This document shows, piece after piece, positions 22,709-31,232 of a stretch of DNA of 54,738 bases (positions are counted from its first letter, which is position 1; each line of letters begins with the position of its first letter). The notes beneath the pieces are model-generated. The model had not been told where the DNA came from, ran no database searches, and was given only the letters and a program-made list of their open reading frames with translations. The translations under genes were made by a program, and so were the position numbers. The stretch is from a virus. Where the stretch lies: the IMG/VR virus record IMGVR_UViG_3300027719_000273, positions 1 through 54,738 of that record; one strand, given 5' to 3'.

Positions 22709-23884
22709 CTAGCTTCTGAAAAGGATTGCACCTGCCAGTTTTGCCTTAAAGGCTTCTGTACAGCCGATAAGCATACCCGTAAGTACGCTTCCCCTTATTA
22801 ATACCTGGCCTGCTGTTACGTCAACATTTGCACCCAGTTCGTCTACGGGTATCTTTATGCTTTCGTCCAGTATCACCGGGTCAGACTTCCCTGCCGGGAA
22901 ATACGTTGCAGTTTGTCCTGCTACCGCTGCCGGAATAGCTACGCCCAGAATACCTTCTACTGTAGCTTCGTCCCCGGCTGCACCCCATGTTCCGCTAATA
23001 TTGACGGAGGTACCCGCCCCACTGTCTTTTGTAACTATGCGAAGTTTGCCGCCTACTACGTCTACGTTTGCCAGGTCAGTTACTTTCAGCCCGCTTGCTA
23101 TTGACAAGGCGCCTATAGCTGCGGCCATTTGTTCGGCTGCGGAAGCTGCGCCCACGACAGTTTCTACAGGGAATGAAATACCAAAAATGCCCTCAAAAAG
23201 TACTTCGTCCCCTGCTGCACCCCAAGTTCCGGCTAGGGCTACTGACTGACTAGCGCCTACGTCCTTCGTGGCTATGTGTATTACGCTACCCACCAGAAAG
23301 AGGTCTGCCACTGCTTGAACACTTGCGCCGTCAGCTGCGGCGGCCGCTGCTAAAGCTGCAAGTATTACTGCGTCAGTACTATCCGCAGCCAAGGCTGCTA
23401 AATTAGCGTTAGGTACTATATAATCCTTGCCGTTTACAGTGATTTTAATTACTGTAGCAGCGTTCGCGCCAGAGGCATCTGCATTATTTATGGCTGCGCC
23501 CCCTGCTACTTCCGCGGGTTTTGCGACTGCTGCGGCTATTGGTAAAGCTTTCAGTCCTGCGTTACTCATTTCAAAAGTATTCCCGTTAACTTTTACCGTT
23601 AATCTTGTACCAGCGTTTAAACCAGCTACAGCCACAGGTGTTATTGCGTTCGCCCCTAATAAAATAGCGGGCGCAGCCTGTACTGCGCTGTCTGCGTATT
23701 TTTCATATTTCCCTGTTACATCGTCTTTCATAAGACACTGACCTTCTAACAGGAGTTCGCCCGTAGCAAATTTACTGCCGTCCAGGGTTATACCACGGTT
23801 AACATAGTCAAAGTTTGCGCTGGCTTTAATTTCCCTGGGCGCTGTGTAGCTGGTCTTTCTAATCGTTATATCGTTGTTATACAT
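22709..23884 (-). CDS. Enlarged head decoration protein (gpD-like) with internal repeats
   Basis: A 391-residue protein. N-terminal part (1-75) and C-terminal part (about 325-391: ESIKIPVDELGANVDVTAGQVLIRG...) resemble lambda gpD-type head decoration proteins, which are usually 110-150 residues. The middle, about 250 residues long, is an Ala-rich insertion made of repeats: a short pair near 93-115 and 143-165, and a longer pair near 164-241 and 245-318 sharing TKDxGA, GTWGAAGDE and EGIxG. The repeats look like small beta domains displayed on the capsid. The start is ATG with AAGGGGGT. It might help attach virions to surfaces or add stability; that is inference. Confidence 0.75.
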   Translation of the reverse strand: MYNNDITIRKTSYTAPREIKASANFDYVNRGITLDGSKFATGELLLEGQCLMKDDVTGKYEKYADSAVQAAPAILLGANAITPVAVAGLNAGTRLTVKVNGNTFEMSNAGLKALPIAAAVAKPAEVAGGAAINNADASGANAATVIKITVNGKDYIVPNANLAALAADSTDAVILAALAAAAAADGASVQAVADLFLVGSVIHIATKDVGASQSVALAGTWGAAGDEVLFEGIFGISFPVETVVGAASAAEQMAAAIGALSIASGLKVTDLANVDVVGGKLRIVTKDSGAGTSVNISGTWGAAGDEATVEGILGVAIPAAVAGQTATYFPAGKSDPVILDESIKIPVDELGANVDVTAGQVLIRGSVLTGMLIGCTEAFKAKLAGAILFRS

Positions 23885-23903
23885 GGATTCTTATACCCCC
23901 TTG

Positions 23904-24653
23904 TTATTTTTTGGTTTCGTCTTTCTTGATATTGAGTAATTCCCTGGCGCGGCTTAAGTTCGCGTCATGACCTTTATCTTCTGCGCCAGCTGCGCCAACG
24001 CCACCCGGACCTTTGCCGCGAAAGTCGTTACCCTTGTTTTTGTCATCCCCCTTGCCGTCGTCGGTTTTGAACAGTGTAGGTTCGTCCAGTTGTAGCTTTT
24101 TTACGGCCCTGTCCACGCTCTTAAGGTCGACTTCTCCGGTCGTTTCGTCCACAAAGTCGATAAGGTACGCATAGTCAGATCTCATAAGCGCTATTACTGG
24201 CCCCTTGCTTACAGGGTTGTACTTGCCTACTGTCTTAAGTAGTGCATTTTCCAGCCTTAAGGTCTTCATTTCCGCGGTCAATGTATCGACCTTTCCAGCC
24301 TTTACTTTCAGCGCTTCTACTTCCTGGCCTTCGGGTACTTTCATTTTTCCAGTTCCAACTTTAACAAATTCTACCACCTTGCCGGGTAGGTCCTTGTTAG
24401 ACGCGTCGACTTCTACGCCTGCGTCCTTAAGAATTTTACGCAGCTGCTGGGTAGTTTTCCTGGCTATCATACCATCTACGTCGGCCTGGGTGTATATTGG
24501 CTTATCGGCTTCCGGGTTATAGTCGGCCGCGTCGTCTGCTTCTTCCTGGGTTATGTCTTTGCTTTCTACAAGCTTCGTCAGTTCTGCCAGGTATGCGCCC
24601 TTCTTGATTTCCCCCTTTTTGTACTTTTCCTGTAATTCCTTTAACTTGTTCAT
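23904..24653 (-). CDS. Capsid scaffolding protein
   Basis: A 249-residue acidic-basic, helix-rich protein, with many lysine and aspartate residues, a central coiled coil (VDTLTAEMKTLRLENALL) and a short C-terminal positively charged helix (ARELLNIKKDETKK). Phage scaffolds with C-terminal basic helices bind the capsid protein. It lies just upstream of the decoration and capsid genes, as usual. The ATG has a canonical AAAGGAGA. No protease domain is visible. The glycine-rich segment near 210-235 is unstructured. Confidence 0.8.
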   Translation of the reverse strand: MNKLKELQEKYKKGEIKKGAYLAELTKLVESKDITQEEADDAADYNPEADKPIYTQADVDGMIARKTTQQLRKILKDAGVEVDASNKDLPGKVVEFVKVGTGKMKVPEGQEVEALKVKAGKVDTLTAEMKTLRLENALLKTVGKYNPVSKGPVIALMRSDYAYLIDFVDETTGEVDLKSVDRAVKKLQLDEPTLFKTDDGKGDDKNKGNDFRGKGPGGVGAAGAEDKGHDANLSRARELLNIKKDETKK

Positions 24654-24659
24654 TTCTCT

Positions 24660-24760
24660 CCTTTCAGTTTCAGCCCTGCGGCTTCTCCGGTTTGTACGAT
24701 ACCGTTAAACGCATTTTGTCAGCGGCCAGTATTATAGGCCCTGGCTACTGTACGGCACGA
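24660..24760 (-). promoter_or_regulatory. Leader with possible promoter before scaffold gene
   Basis: The 150-bp gap before the scaffold gene contains a perfect -10 hexamer TATAAT on the minus strand (in CCTATAATACTGG, about 80 bases before the ATG) downstream of a terminator. No good -35 is visible 17 bases ahead, so a promoter here is only possible. Confidence 0.3.
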
Positions 24761-24764
24761 AAAA

Positions 24765-24784
24765 AGGACGCCCGTAAGCGTCCT
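24765..24784 (-). terminator. Terminator between the MuF module and scaffold gene
   Basis: AGGACGC (24765-24771) and GCGTCCT (24778-24784) form a perfect 7-bp stem with a 6-base loop, followed on the minus strand by TTTTTTC. It lies just behind the 61-aa gene, separating terminase/portal/minor head from scaffold/capsid. Confidence 0.75.
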
Positions 24785-24804
24785 ATAATCACTTTATAAA
24801 GCTT

Positions 24805-24990
24805 TTATCCTATCTGTCTTAGTATTTCCGCGTGTACCCTGTCTTCCCCCAGGTCCAGTATCTGCTGTAAGACGACAATCTTCTGCTGCTGTATGTCTTC
24901 TCCTACGTCTACTTCGAAGTCCGTAAGCAGCTGCGATACCTTCGCTTCGTTATTCGGGTTCCTGTATAAGGTCTTAGGAATAAAAAACAT
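24805..24990 (-). CDS. Small protein downstream of MuF fusion, possible immunity protein
   Basis: A 61-residue acidic, leucine-rich helical protein (LLTDFEVDVGEDIQQQKIVV). Its start is only two bases after the MuF fusion stop, with GGGGGT nine bases upstream, so it is co-translated with that gene and is followed by a terminator. Polymorphic MuF toxins often have a cognate immunity gene in this place, so this is the obvious candidate. It could equally be an unrelated head protein. The sequence itself is not recognised. Confidence 0.5.
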   Translation of the reverse strand: MFFIPKTLYRNPNNEAKVSQLLTDFEVDVGEDIQQQKIVVLQQILDLGEDRVHAEILRQIG

Positions 24991-24992
24991 TG

Positions 24993-27029
24993 TTACAATA
25001 CCCCCACTTCCCGCATGGCCGCAGCCAACACGTTATTAAATACCCAAGCTTCGTTACCCATAGTCGGAGCTGGGCCGCCGTTCTTTATGACGTCCCATAC
25101 TGTCCTGGCGTCGTTAAGTATAAAGCTTCTAGCGCTTCTGCTTTCCGGCGAATTTTCCAGTACCTTGTCTACCAGGTCTTCCAGGTTGTTCTGTATATAG
25201 TCTACGTAATTCTTTCTAGCGTAGTCTTCTATATCCCAGAACTTATTCGCGCTATCCATGTCTATCTTGATGTTGTGCCATAAACTAGTCTTCCGGTCTA
25301 TCATTCTATATTTTACCATAACTTCCCCGAAGTCTTCTATAGTCTGGCAATCTTTGAACATATCCAATTTTTTGAGTCGTGGAAGGTTACGCACTAGTTT
25401 ATCAGGATAAGCAGGCTGTAGTTTTTTCATTATGCCTGCTTCACGTGTCAGGTAATGGGAAGCGCTTTCTGCGTAAGTTTCTTCTATGTCTACCCAAGCG
25501 TCAAAGTCCCAGCCATGTACGCCTGTCATGTAATCATGTTCCAGGCCGTCAGCTGTTGCGTGGAACAGTTCATGGAAAGTCGTTTTAACTTTGTATAAAT
25601 CGTCGCGCGTATCCGTAGACTGTAGCGAATACTTCGCTATTCCAATCTTTCCGCTTGCCCTAGTAGTGCTGGTATATGCACAGTAGCCGCGGCTACTCTG
25701 CTTTTCTATATATTCTGGTACACGCTTAAGGTCCACATTATCCAACAAATCGCGGGCCATTTTCCGACGGTCTGTTATAGCGCCTTTGTCCATGTGCTTA
25801 TTTACCACATCAACTAGTTTCTGTACCAGCATAGGCCGTTGCGGCGTCGGTGCTGGTGCCGGGGTCTTCGGTTTACGCTGCGCCCTGGGCTTCTTTACTG
25901 CCGTGGCTATCGGCGGTATGACTTCCGGCGGCTTTACCCAATCTGGGGTCGGTACTTGTATCGTCTTACCCCGGTACGTCCAGCGTCGTACTTCTTTATT
26001 TAAGTCTACTACGCTTTCCCCAGGACGTAGATAGCTTTTCAGATAGTCGTTACTTAAGCGATCATCCAAGTTTGGCAGCCCGTATTCTTTCGCATACTCC
26101 CGGTAGCTGCCTGCCTTCGTGTAGGTCCTGCTGTTTCCGTCCCTGGCTATGCGATCCTTGTCGTTTATGCCCAGGGCTGAAAGTATCGGGGACCAGATAC
26201 AACGACAGTTCGGGTGGTTCGGTATCCTCTTACCAGGTACGCCGGGGTTCTCCGGGGTATCGTAGTCCAGGTCAAATACCTTTGTATCGTTAGCAGCGTC
26301 CTTCGCGGCCGTATAGTTATCTAAGGTCGCGTTCCAGCGCTTACCGTCCAGTACGTCCTGGTTCTGTAAGTAGCTGTAGGAAGCGCCCAGGGCAGCCGCC
26401 CGGTTCAATTCGGTACGGGCCAGCCTTACAGCCCTAAAATAACCTTCCCCGGTACGCGTCTGTATGTTTCGGGCTACTGTGTTCCAGTCCAGGCCTTCTT
26501 CGACGGCCTGCTGTATGGTTTCTTTCATTTCCTGGGCTAGTAAGGCTGTATTCGCCCTTATTCGGTCGCTGTAGTTCGCCTTATCCGGTAGCCAGGGATT
26601 CGCCAGTACCCCCAGAACTTGCGCCGGGGTCAGTACTGGGACCGTCGCCGTTACCTTCGCCGCCTGTTCAAGCCCCCAGGCGTTCATGTAGTAGGCCTTT
26701 TCGAATTGATGCTTAAGTATCCCCGTGTAGTACGGCTGTTGCTGTGCGCCTGTACTTATTATGTCCCTTTGTATCTGTGCTATGAAAGCTTCCAGGCGGT
26801 CAGCCTTGCCTTTAAGGGCTTTTATCTTATTCGGGTCCTGCAAGGCGCCCATTTCCTTGTATAGCGCCTTTAATTGTGCCTGTAATCGACGATCCAGCTG
26901 GCGCCATATGTCACCCATGGTCGCCATTTTCTGGCCTGCCAGACGTTCGAAGTATTTCTGTAGGTCTGCGGTACGCTTATCCAGGTCCAGCTGGCGCCGT
27001 CTTAGTACCGCGTCATCTATTCCTGCCAT
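24993..27029 (-). CDS. MuF/SPP1 gp7-like minor head protein fused to a zinc metallopeptidase domain
   Basis: A 678-residue two-part protein. Residues about 60-285 (in the shorter numbering) are the MuF/gp7-like minor head domain (including YFRAVRLARTELNRAAALG and the NHPNCRCIWSP motif); a linker (about 365-405) is rich in P/A/K. The C-terminal part holds a HELFH motif (HExxH zinc-binding site, residues 486-490) preceded by TT and followed about 27 residues later by IEETYAESASHY, where E could be the third ligand. MuF fusions with C-terminal toxin or enzyme domains are known in Firmicutes prophages. The start at 27029 is preferred over 27107 because AAAGGGGGC lies upstream and the longer form overlaps the portal. 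The domain may act on host or head proteins; which is unknown. Confidence 0.82.
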   Translation of the reverse strand: MAGIDDAVLRRRQLDLDKRTADLQKYFERLAGQKMATMGDIWRQLDRRLQAQLKALYKEMGALQDPNKIKALKGKADRLEAFIAQIQRDIISTGAQQQPYYTGILKHQFEKAYYMNAWGLEQAAKVTATVPVLTPAQVLGVLANPWLPDKANYSDRIRANTALLAQEMKETIQQAVEEGLDWNTVARNIQTRTGEGYFRAVRLARTELNRAAALGASYSYLQNQDVLDGKRWNATLDNYTAAKDAANDTKVFDLDYDTPENPGVPGKRIPNHPNCRCIWSPILSALGINDKDRIARDGNSRTYTKAGSYREYAKEYGLPNLDDRLSNDYLKSYLRPGESVVDLNKEVRRWTYRGKTIQVPTPDWVKPPEVIPPIATAVKKPRAQRKPKTPAPAPTPQRPMLVQKLVDVVNKHMDKGAITDRRKMARDLLDNVDLKRVPEYIEKQSSRGYCAYTSTTRASGKIGIAKYSLQSTDTRDDLYKVKTTFHELFHATADGLEHDYMTGVHGWDFDAWVDIEETYAESASHYLTREAGIMKKLQPAYPDKLVRNLPRLKKLDMFKDCQTIEDFGEVMVKYRMIDRKTSLWHNIKIDMDSANKFWDIEDYARKNYVDYIQNNLEDLVDKVLENSPESRSARSFILNDARTVWDVIKNGGPAPTMGNEAWVFNNVLAAAMREVGVL

Positions 27030-27048
27030 AAAGTACCGCCCCCTTTCG

Positions 27049-28701
27049 TTATTCGTCGCCTGTGTCGCCGCCTTCGCCGCCTTCGCCTCCGGTACTATTA
27101 AATTCACCGTTAGCAGAAGAATTGTATAACGTGTCCATGGTCGCCTTTTGTTGTGCGTCGCGCTGTGCTTTCATTTCTTTCTGAGCTTGTTTCGGGTTCT
27201 CAATAAACCACAGCAATTCATACAGATAGCTTTCCGGTACAATGTCCTTAAGAATTCTGACAATATCCGCAATTTCCTTATAATTTTGCGGAAGGTTACG
27301 GGTTAAAGTCGTCGCCAGCCAGTCAGCCTGATACAGTTCTACCGGGCTGTCTGCATTGCCCGCCAGAATGTCGTAAACGTCTTCCCTGGCTATCCTGGAT
27401 TCTATAAGGCGCTTCGCATTAAGTAAATCTGTAAGCACCTGGATAAATTGCTTTATAGCGCCCATAAAGTAGATTTCCTTCTTACCTACCTTTATGTCAA
27501 GGTTCGCGTACTTCATTTTTACTTCTGTCGCTGTCGCTCCAGCAAGGTCCTTAAGCTTCGGCGTAAATGTCTGGTCGTATGCCAGATTTTCCAGCCGATC
27601 CAGGTAATGTTCTATTGCGTCGTCTTCCTGGTCCTGGGCTATAAATGACGCGTCGCTGTTTTCGCCTTTAAGTGCCAAGGCACGGGCCTTCCTCATTTTC
27701 AGTACTTCGTCTTCGTCTACATCGACGCCCTTAAGCAATAGGTACTGATCCTGTAAGTATTCGGCCAGGTTTGCCTTGTCGCTTACGCCATGCGCCAGGG
27801 CTTCCAGCAGGCTTAAGACGCCGTTACCCAGATCGGACGTTCCGGCCCTTTTAATGCGTTTTTTATAGCTTGCGGCCTGCCCGTTCACGAATAAGCTTAC
27901 CGGAATACGCCCCGCCAGGTGCGGTACCGGGTTCCCATCATAGACATACAGCCCTTTTTCTTCGTCAGACGCTACCAGGTTTTCCTGATCCATTTCTCGA
28001 TCGTCAAGTTCGAAGCCGTCGCCTGTTTCATTAGCCAAGTAGTAGGTTATATACTTGTCATCGTATACCTCTACCCTGATTTTTGTGGTTACGGTTACGC
28101 CATCAGCAGCTAGTACTTCGTCCTGGTAGTACCGTATAAGCATAATAAAACGGCCCCTGGTATCCATTACCGCGATACATTCATTTACCGGGAATTCTTC
28201 ATAGTCGATATTTCCCTTTTCGTCTACCCAGAATATTACGACACTATAACCCGCTATACCGCCCTGGCGCAGTTGTTCAGCAAGGACACGCTGAGCGTCT
28301 TCCGTCGTAAGCAGTTTTACTATTTCCTTCCGGTACTCTACAACTATGTCCCTTTCGCTTATTTCTCCGGTTTTAGGGTCTGTTACTGCTTCCGGATCTT
28401 CGACAGTCCAGACAGGCGGCTTACCTAGCATATAGTCTACGGGTGTATCTATAATCACCTGGGCCAGATTTACCTGTAATTTGTGTTCGGTTCCGTCGCC
28501 CCTGGCCTTTTTCCGTTCTATTATGGTCGGCAGTTCGCCATCATAGGCAGCCTGAAAGACTTCTACCTGGGATTCCTTTAGGTCTGCCTTATGCTTTTCA
28601 ATAATACGCTTTAACCAGGCGCCGTTATCCTTCGCCCAGTTCGGCGCTGCCAGTATTCCCAGCTGCGATATTGTGCTGGGCGTTTTGCTTACTACGGCCA
28701 T
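27049..28701 (-). CDS. Portal protein (SPP1 gp6-like)
   Basis: A 550-residue portal of the SPP1 gp6 family: N-terminal RIIEKHKADLKESQVEV segment, then the QVNLAQVIIDTPVDYMLGKPP motif, and the core region with RRFHGC-like segments replaced by a PVHLAGRIPVSLFV region (PVPHLAGRIPVSLFVNG). The C-terminal acidic glycine tail (GGEGGEGGDTGDE) is typical of a flexible end. The start at 28701 (ATG, seven bases after AAAGGGGGT) is preferred over TTG at 28707. It overlaps the end of the upstream 75-aa gene by 77 bp. Confidence 0.92.
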   Translation of the reverse strand: MAVVSKTPSTISQLGILAAPNWAKDNGAWLKRIIEKHKADLKESQVEVFQAAYDGELPTIIERKKARGDGTEHKLQVNLAQVIIDTPVDYMLGKPPVWTVEDPEAVTDPKTGEISERDIVVEYRKEIVKLLTTEDAQRVLAEQLRQGGIAGYSVVIFWVDEKGNIDYEEFPVNECIAVMDTRGRFIMLIRYYQDEVLAADGVTVTTKIRVEVYDDKYITYYLANETGDGFELDDREMDQENLVASDEEKGLYVYDGNPVPHLAGRIPVSLFVNGQAASYKKRIKRAGTSDLGNGVLSLLEALAHGVSDKANLAEYLQDQYLLLKGVDVDEDEVLKMRKARALALKGENSDASFIAQDQEDDAIEHYLDRLENLAYDQTFTPKLKDLAGATATEVKMKYANLDIKVGKKEIYFMGAIKQFIQVLTDLLNAKRLIESRIAREDVYDILAGNADSPVELYQADWLATTLTRNLPQNYKEIADIVRILKDIVPESYLYELLWFIENPKQAQKEMKAQRDAQQKATMDTLYNSSANGEFNSTGGEGGEGGDTGDE

Positions 28702-28852
28702 TATCAATACCCCCTTTCTGTATAGCTGTTTCTGCCACGTCCAGGGTTATGCCCGCAGCTGCTACCATGCTATCATCGTCTATGATAGCTAAAAAATTTC
28801 CCTCTTTGTCTAGGACACGTATCTGATATATTTCCTTATCGGCTATAACCAC
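28625..28852 (-). CDS. Small protein overlapping portal gene (75 aa)
   Basis: A 75-residue gene with GTG start, preceded by AAGGGGGT at a spacing of six. It overlaps the start of the portal by 77 bp in another frame, an unusually long overlap for this operon. The first half looks beta-rich (KEIYQIRVLDKEGNFLAII), the second half is glycine/asparagine-rich, consistent with a short tail shaped by the overlap. It is between terminase and portal genes. Function unknown. Confidence 0.6.
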   Translation of the reverse strand: MVIADKEIYQIRVLDKEGNFLAIIDDDSMVAAAGITLDVAETAIQKGGIDNGRSKQNAQHNIAAGNTGSAELGEG

Positions 28853-28867
28853 AGTTGCACCCCCTTC

Positions 28868-30571
28868 CTATACGCCCGTCTTACCGCGATCTAGTGCCGA
28901 AGCCTGCCGCTTGTTCGGGTCTGTTATATATTGGGCTGCTCTAAGCAATAAAAAAACGACCGTCGCCAGGTCGTCGTGGGGTATGTGCCCAGGCTTACGC
29001 GGTTCCGCATTGCTGGGTACATACCAGTTTATTTGCTGCTGCTTTTTCGCTACCCTTATCAGCTGTTCAAGCTGCCATTTTACCTCCCGCCACAATTCCA
29101 ACTGCTGCGGGTCCTGCGGCGGCCTTGCTGATATCTTTAACAGGTCGCCCATGCAGTAAGTATAAGCCAGGTACCCCAGCTTACTTTTGTTTTCGTCCCC
29201 GGTCGCCTTGAATTTATAGGCTTCAATCTCCATCTTGCCCCTAAAGTATTCGACCAGGTAATATGCCAATGGTTCACCGATACCTGTAGCATCACATACA
29301 CCGCCAACGGTTCCCCAGTGCTTTAATATTTTCGGTATCACTTCACGGGCTTTTGTGTGTGCCAGTCCTACCCATTCGTAAAAGCATACGGGTATTACCG
29401 TTCCGTCCCGTTCAAGCTCTGCAATGCCCAGCGCCAAGCTGTCACGCTTATTCGTACCTATTTTGGCTGTGTTGCCGTTATTGTCCTCCGCGTTTTCTTC
29501 TTGCCCGGCTACGTCTGTACTGAAAATATACACTTTTCCAGGTTCAGGACCTACGCGCATACTGAAAGTATTGGCATATATCCGCGCCAGCTGTTCACTG
29601 CCGAAGAAACGCCCGATACTGTCAATAAAATTAAGCTTGTACTGGGTCTGTATTGCTATATGATCTTCGCCCAGTCTTGCTACCTGATTCCTATACGCCT
29701 TTTCATAGTTCTTATTACCGGATCGTATTACAGCTTCGGCGTCGACCCTAAATACCAGCTTCGGACGGTACCCCATTTCGTCTTCCACGCGGGCTTCCAT
29801 TTCGTAAGCCTGATTCATTGCCTGGAATATGTGGCTTTCCTTTGTCCATGCGACGCCCCAGAATACCGTCGTTGCATTGTTGTAAGTTCCCATAGGCTGC
29901 GCGTCACGTTCCCATTTATTTGTATCAATGTCCTGGGCTTCGTCACCTTCCAGCAGGGTAAAAGCTGTCTGGCTGGCGACGTTAGCCGAAGGGTTAATAG
30001 ACAAGAAGACGTACTGGTTCGACTGCCTGGGCTTCCCTATGTGGTACTTATAACCGTCCGACTTTTTCCATATCTTCCGGGTTACTACGCTGCCAGCCAG
30101 ACCGCCGCTGTCGTCAGCTTCTGCGCCTTCAAGCCTGTCCATGCTGGCCTGTAACTGTGGCTTATGTACCGGTGCGAATTTTACGCCGGATACCCGCTTC
30201 CCGAAATACCAGCCATACAGTAGAATATACTGCTGGATAAATGCGCTTATTTCGTTCTTTCCAGCTTGCCTGCTTATCATTACCACGAAAAGCCAGCCCA
30301 GACCTTGAATTGCGCTGTATAGTATCGCGTCGGCTATTTCTATCTGATAGTCGTACGGATCATTCCTACGGAAAACGCGCCAGGCTTCCCGTAGGTTTTC
30401 CCGCTTGAATAGGTTGCCAAAGTCACTTATAACCGTGTATGGTACGCCTTCCCTTGCTGCCCTGGCTGTTTTCGGTACTGCGGTTATTACAGGCGCCCCG
30501 CTTACGTCGTCTATTCCTTCCAGGTAATCGAATTCCGTTAGTTTGTACGCGCTGGTCCCGTCGGTTATCAT
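28868..30571 (-). CDS. terL: Terminase large subunit
   Basis: A 567-residue packaging motor. Walker A-like RQAGKNE (101-107), Walker B FTLLEGDEAQ (204-213), a coupling motif near 236-240 (TVFWG) and C-terminal RNase H-like nuclease acids D353 (IFSTDVAG), D in CDATGIGEP near 420 and the HDDLATVV pair near 540. It translocates DNA into the head and cuts the concatemer. The ATG overlaps the upstream cysteine-rich gene as ATGA and has GGAGG upstream. Confidence 0.95.
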   Translation of the reverse strand: MITDGTSAYKLTEFDYLEGIDDVSGAPVITAVPKTARAAREGVPYTVISDFGNLFKRENLREAWRVFRRNDPYDYQIEIADAILYSAIQGLGWLFVVMISRQAGKNEISAFIQQYILLYGWYFGKRVSGVKFAPVHKPQLQASMDRLEGAEADDSGGLAGSVVTRKIWKKSDGYKYHIGKPRQSNQYVFLSINPSANVASQTAFTLLEGDEAQDIDTNKWERDAQPMGTYNNATTVFWGVAWTKESHIFQAMNQAYEMEARVEDEMGYRPKLVFRVDAEAVIRSGNKNYEKAYRNQVARLGEDHIAIQTQYKLNFIDSIGRFFGSEQLARIYANTFSMRVGPEPGKVYIFSTDVAGQEENAEDNNGNTAKIGTNKRDSLALGIAELERDGTVIPVCFYEWVGLAHTKAREVIPKILKHWGTVGGVCDATGIGEPLAYYLVEYFRGKMEIEAYKFKATGDENKSKLGYLAYTYCMGDLLKISARPPQDPQQLELWREVKWQLEQLIRVAKKQQQINWYVPSNAEPRKPGHIPHDDLATVVFLLLRAAQYITDPNKRQASALDRGKTGV

Positions 30572-30750
30572 AGCCGCAAGCCTCCCAGCTGGTCTTTATC
30601 TTCCTGGGGTTGGGACTTGTCGCAGTTCGAAAGGCAAATACTGCCGCAAGTACTACAGCGATTACAACCGCTGTACACATTACCCTGCTTTTCTGATAGT
30701 TTGCACGTACTACATATGCAGCCTTTACATCTGTCTTTCTCCTTTTCCAA
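30568..30750 (-). CDS. Cysteine-rich zinc-ribbon-like small protein
   Basis: A 60-residue protein with ten cysteines in CxxC-type pairs (CKGCICSTC, then CNRCSTCGSIC), so likely to bind one or two zinc ions. The start is a TTG at 30750 with AAAGGGGGT six bases upstream; the longer GTG version would include its own ribosome site. It is directly before and overlapping the terminase large subunit. Small zinc ribbons in this location are frequent in Firmicutes phages, but the role is unknown. Confidence 0.7.
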   Translation of the reverse strand: MEKEKDRCKGCICSTCKLSEKQGNVYSGCNRCSTCGSICLSNCDKSQPQEDKDQLGGLRL

Positions 30751-30782
30751 GTCGTTACCCCCTTTCACGTAAAAAACCGGAA

Positions 30783-30799
30783 GCCTTACTTTTTAAGGC
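30783..30799 (-). terminator. Weak hairpin after the 41-aa gene
   Basis: GCCTTA (30783-30788) and TAAGGC (30794-30799) form a 6-bp stem including the 41-aa gene stop codon; on the minus strand a T-run (TTTTTT) begins about six bases later. Probably a weak terminator or attenuator before terL. Confidence 0.35.
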
Positions 30800-30911
30800 C
30801 TGCCAGCTTAATTATCTGGTCATACGTCATATGCTTGTAGTCTATCGGTTTAAGCCCCCTAGCCGCCAGTATTTCCTTTGCCTGCTGTAGAAGACTTATA
30901 GGCTGTTCCAT
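30786..30911 (-). CDS. Small SAP-like/helical protein (41 aa)
   Basis: A 41-residue protein (MEQPISLLQQAKEILAARGL then YDQIIKLAGLKK). An excellent AGGAGGCGAA Shine-Dalgarno is placed before the ATG at 30911, which is why the upstream extension of the reading frame to 31088, of no coding character, is rejected. Helix-loop-helix pattern with a GL turn; it may bind DNA or partner with the terminase. Function unknown. Confidence 0.6.
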   Translation of the reverse strand: MEQPISLLQQAKEILAARGLKPIDYKHMTYDQIIKLAGLKK

Positions 30912-31232
30912 TTTTTCGCCTCCTGTAAATTTGTTGCCAGTTTGTAGAATTGAAGTTTTAAGCCCTGGTATTTTTTGGCAATGTGTCAGGGCCACGTTTT
31001 CGGTTTTTCGTGAAAGGCCCCCACTTGGACAGCGGCCGCCCCCCCATTTCCGGGGGTGGGGGGTGCCCTGGTCGTGTCTTCCAGGCATAAAACAAGCTGT
31101 AAAAATACGACCGCTTAATAGGTAATCAAGACTCTGTATTAAATAATGTATATGCCGAAAGCTTGCAATATAAGGCTTCCATAATTATAAAGTACTTCGA
31201 TTTTTAGCCTTTACTGCAACGATTTACTGCAA
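30912..31232. other. Gene-free interval between terminase small subunit and 41-aa gene
   Basis: No gene is visible. It contains a GC-rich block (about 31030-31075) with homopolymer runs of C and G able to form a hairpin, an AT-rich stretch (31135-31200) and two direct repeats TTTACTGCAA (about 31211-31232) ending at the terS stop. Cos or pac sites often lie next to terminase genes, so this is the best place in the window to look for the packaging site. Confidence 0.4.

Noticed and set aside
24993-27107. The longer start of the MuF fusion (704 aa)
   Set aside because: It overlaps the portal end and lacks a ribosome site; the ATG at 27029 has AAAGGGGGC.
30786-31088. A 100-aa version of the 41-aa gene
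   Set aside because: The extra N-terminus is encoded by GC-rich hairpin sequence with no coding character, and an excellent Shine-Dalgarno lies before the internal ATG at 30911.
31125-31200. An 18-codon frame (MEALYCKL...) in the terS-terL gap
   Set aside because: No ribosome site, too short and in AT-rich non-coding sequence.
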